A stretch of DNA of 64,000 bases, from NCBI GenBank assembly GCA_013398955.1, contig VWPU01001264.1:62001-126000 (forward strand), read 5' to 3'. The notes beneath the pieces were generated by a model. It saw only the letters and a program-made list of their open reading frames with translations. It was not told where the DNA came from and ran no database searches. Both the position numbers and the translations under genes were made by a program. The DNA is from Callaeas wilsoni. Lineage: Eukaryota; Chordata; Aves; Passeriformes; Callaeidae. Positions 61,475 through 64,000 of this stretch are shown in pieces (position 1 is the stretch's first letter; each line of letters begins with the position of its first letter).

Positions 61475-63965
61475 TGGTACTGAATATTTGTTGGGCTGAT
61501 GATAAGCTGGTACTTTCAGGGCTCTGCATCCTAAAAGATATTGAAAACTGGGTAAGGAGTCCATGGTGTTTAAGGCTGAATAAAATGCTATGCTGTAACT
61601 ACCTTAAAGACCTCAATCAGCAAAGCGAAAGGAGAAACTATTAGATTTTTTTAAATGCTATTTTTATTTTGTTTCTGGTTGATATGTCCAGTTCTGTGGT
61701 AACTGTATGAAATGCAATGGCACATGGTAATTGGGAAGAGATTCTCGGAGGCTATTGCCATGCTGTTGCTTGAGTACTGGCACATGACCTTCTCTGCTGT
61801 GTTAAAATGCCTCTGGCTCACAACTCATCCACAAGGTCTGGAGGTGGCACAGGAGCCATTAGCAGCAAGCACTTTGGCCATGGCCCTCCTGTTTCAGAGG
61901 GCAGAGCAGTCAATAATGCAGAGGGGGGCTGCTCTTCCCTGGTTGGCCTCAGTGTTAAAGAATTTACTAACTCAGACATAGCCAATGGTCTAAGGTTCCC
62001 TTTAAACCTCAAGCTTTAGGAAATAGAAGTGATCAAATGGCATGTCCCGGTTGGTGTGCTCTGATCCTACCAGCTGTGCTCCTCCGAAAAAAGGGATGAA
62101 ATGATTAAGATCTGATTTATGCTCTGTCGTAGTACTGCTCTAGCTGTCAGACTAACTGTGCCAAGGCAGTAGGATTTGTCTGCAAGTGAACTGGAGTTCA
62201 TTCTTCTTTTACATATATTGGTGCCAAGTGTTCTGCAACTCAGGGTGTGTTTGTGCAATTTCTTTGCTGTTTCTTCAGGATAGGACTCCTGTATGTTTAG
62301 ATTTTTACTTTTTCTGGAGGCATAACCCATTGAAATGCACAGCCACGAGGCCAATCCAGTGGGCAAGCAGCTGTATGCAATTAAATCTAGAACATGCATA
62401 GTAGACAAAATTGCACAAAGAAGTAGAGAGGAAAGTTGCGATGTAGTCAGACACATAAATGCCTCTACAAGTTCCACCCTCACTTGCCATTTTGCAGGAG
62501 TCTTACAGTGCTTTACAGTGCTGAAGGCACTACAGCTGTGGAGACCTCACAAGAGCCTTGGAAACAGCTTTCAAGCACTTTTGCAGTTTATGTAATCTAG
62601 AGCTGAAGAGTAGTGCTGTGCCTTTTAGACCTCATTTTCCAGTAGAAGGAAGAGGATGACTAGAAAATGATGGAGGACCTCTGGATGGTTTAAAATGAGT
62701 ATTACTCTTTGACTGCAACTAGATTTCAAAGTGAGGGATATTGCATTAGCAAGGATCTGTAAGAATAGTGGATAAATCAACATAATCCTGACTAGTATTT
62801 ATGTCCTAGTAATCCAAGAACAACAATTCTTCTTTGTTTTTCATAATATTCTTGTAAGTGCTAAAAAGCTTATAAGGAAGCTTGAAGTTTAGCGGAGACA
62901 GGAGAAAGGAAATTTTCACAACCAGTCTGAGGCTTCCCTTTAGCTCTACAAACAGGACATTCAGTAAGAGACTGGTTTCATTTGGGTTTTGGTGGGGAGT
63001 TGTGGTATGTTTCTCAGCTGGGTTGGTACTTATGCTCAGGGGTGCTTCTTCAAGTTTCTTTAGTATGAAACTACTGAACTGCAAATCTCAGAAAAGTGTT
63101 TTCCAGCCTTTGTGAGGTTTCAAGCGGTGTCACTTCTGATCCCACTCACAGCTGTTCATGAGACCAAGCTGGGATTTGGCATTTCCAGGCCTGAATGGAA
63201 ATTCTGTTGGAATGAAAGGAAATAGTCAAGTCCAAATATTTAAGGTTAAGAAGTACAGATATGCTATTTGTTCAAGGAACATGTGAAAGTGAGAGAACAT
63301 CTCTCTGGTAAATAAACCTTACTTTGCCCATCCCTTTTGGCAGTGGGATGAAATGCAGACTGATTGTTAGCAGGAATGCCTTTCAGGACATACAATAGGT
63401 CATTGGAGACCTACTGAGTATTTTAACAAGTGTGTCAACTGGCATCAAGTGGTCAAGCGTAAGTCCATATCCTGGGATGCAGTAATTTGTTTTGTGTGCC
63501 GCTGATACTATAGGGGTTGGAATTTGTGATAGAAATAAGAAGTCCCACAAAGTATCTTTAATATATTTGCCAATAAATTAACCATCCAAACACACTGAAT
63601 GCCAATTGGGACAAATAGAAAATAACACATCTAGAAGTGATTATCTAGGGCAGAAGTGAGTGGAGCCACAGTTAGGGCAGTCAACTGGTTTAATGATTCC
63701 TTTTTGTTTGTGTAGCTGATTTTCTTGAGAGTTTATCCTTCAGTCTCTGCTCAAGCACACTGTTCTGTTGAGCCACTGCCTTCTTATAAGCCTATTTTCT
63801 CACCATATAGGTAAAATTAGCATTTTGACTAACTAAACAACAATTTTTGAACACTTGAAGGAAAAATAAAACGCAAGTTTTCATCAGTTATTTTCATTCC
63901 ATCATAGTGACCTTGTGTTGTCCTTGTTTTTCATTCTCTTTTGCTACCTTTTAAAGTCTTTGCCA
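61475..63965. other. Non-coding stretch, no gene recognised
   Basis: The largest frame is 138 codons (62067-62483, minus), overlapped by frames on the plus strand. Contains a 10-bp tandem duplication, TTACAGTGCT twice at 62503-62522. No family recognised. Confidence 0.55.
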
Positions 63966-63969
63966 AAGA

Positions 63970-64000
63970 TGTGGAGCTAAATTCAGCCCTGATGTAAAAC
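63970..64000. repeat. Possible ancient palindromic repeat, cut by the window end
   Basis: The last bases, 'gagctaaattcagccctgat' followed by 'gtaaaac', resemble the left arm of the GGGCTAAATTCAGCCCTGGTGTAAATC-type old repeat. Incomplete because the window ends. Confidence 0.4.

Noticed and set aside
1..64000. CRISPR arrays, bacterial operons, insertion sequences
   Set aside because: Composition, CR1 ends and the absence of dense coding frames show vertebrate nuclear DNA; no regularly spaced direct repeats were seen.
1..64000. Endogenous retrovirus with paired LTRs
   Set aside because: No long direct repeat pair, no primer-binding-site or polymerase-like frame was recognised by eye; short solo LTRs cannot be ruled out without a library search.

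Overview
The window reads as non-coding vertebrate DNA, most likely from a bird. The evidence is three short CR1-type LINE 3' ends (44231-44365 plus strand, 53258-53325 minus, 60104-60188 plus), which carry the ATTCTATGA-like end and the 'gttgga..agatg.tc.ttaagg' core typical of avian CR1. A background of very old, diverged amniote repeats supports this: MIR-like SINE pieces and palindromic elements of the 'CCATTGAAGTCAATGG' kind. Base composition is AT-rich, and I saw no Alu, L1, B1/B2 or other mammal-specific repeats. The species cannot be told from the sequence. A crocodilian or turtle is not fully excluded, but the CR1 ends fit birds best.

I find no protein-coding gene I can name. The longest open frames are 138 to 173 codons, about what chance gives over six frames in 64 kb. 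They resemble no family I recognise, several overlap each other on opposite strands, and none has a convincing exon chain. No tRNA, rRNA or known microRNA was recognised. The window is therefore best read as a gene desert or the inside of a very long intron. Two stretches on the plus strand (54939-55029 and 57063-57216) have a long pyrimidine tract plus CAG on the left and AAG|GTAG on the right, and could be exons. This is a hypothesis only.

Layout: 1-9 kb holds nothing beyond homopolymers. 9-10 kb has an old MIR-like piece, a palindromic repeat remnant and a CpG-rich patch. 13-14 kb, 25.8-26.3 kb, 28.6-29.0 kb, 33.5-33.9 kb, 36.7 kb, 40.7-40.9 kb, 45.4-45.7 kb and 50.0 kb hold AT-rich blocks with homeodomain-type TAATTR cores, retained CpGs or short inverted repeats, and look like conserved non-coding (enhancer) elements; conservation itself cannot be seen from one sequence. 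31.4-31.9 kb holds two ancient repeats side by side. 44.2, 53.3 and 60.1 kb hold the CR1 ends.

No undescribed biological system with gene content was found. The most checkable oddities are four short, nearly perfect inverted repeats (26484-26511, 32215-32249, 36723-36760, 46164-46189), the enhancer-like blocks at 45.4 and 25.8 kb, the two exon-like segments, and a near-gapless run of three open frames at 17608-18535.
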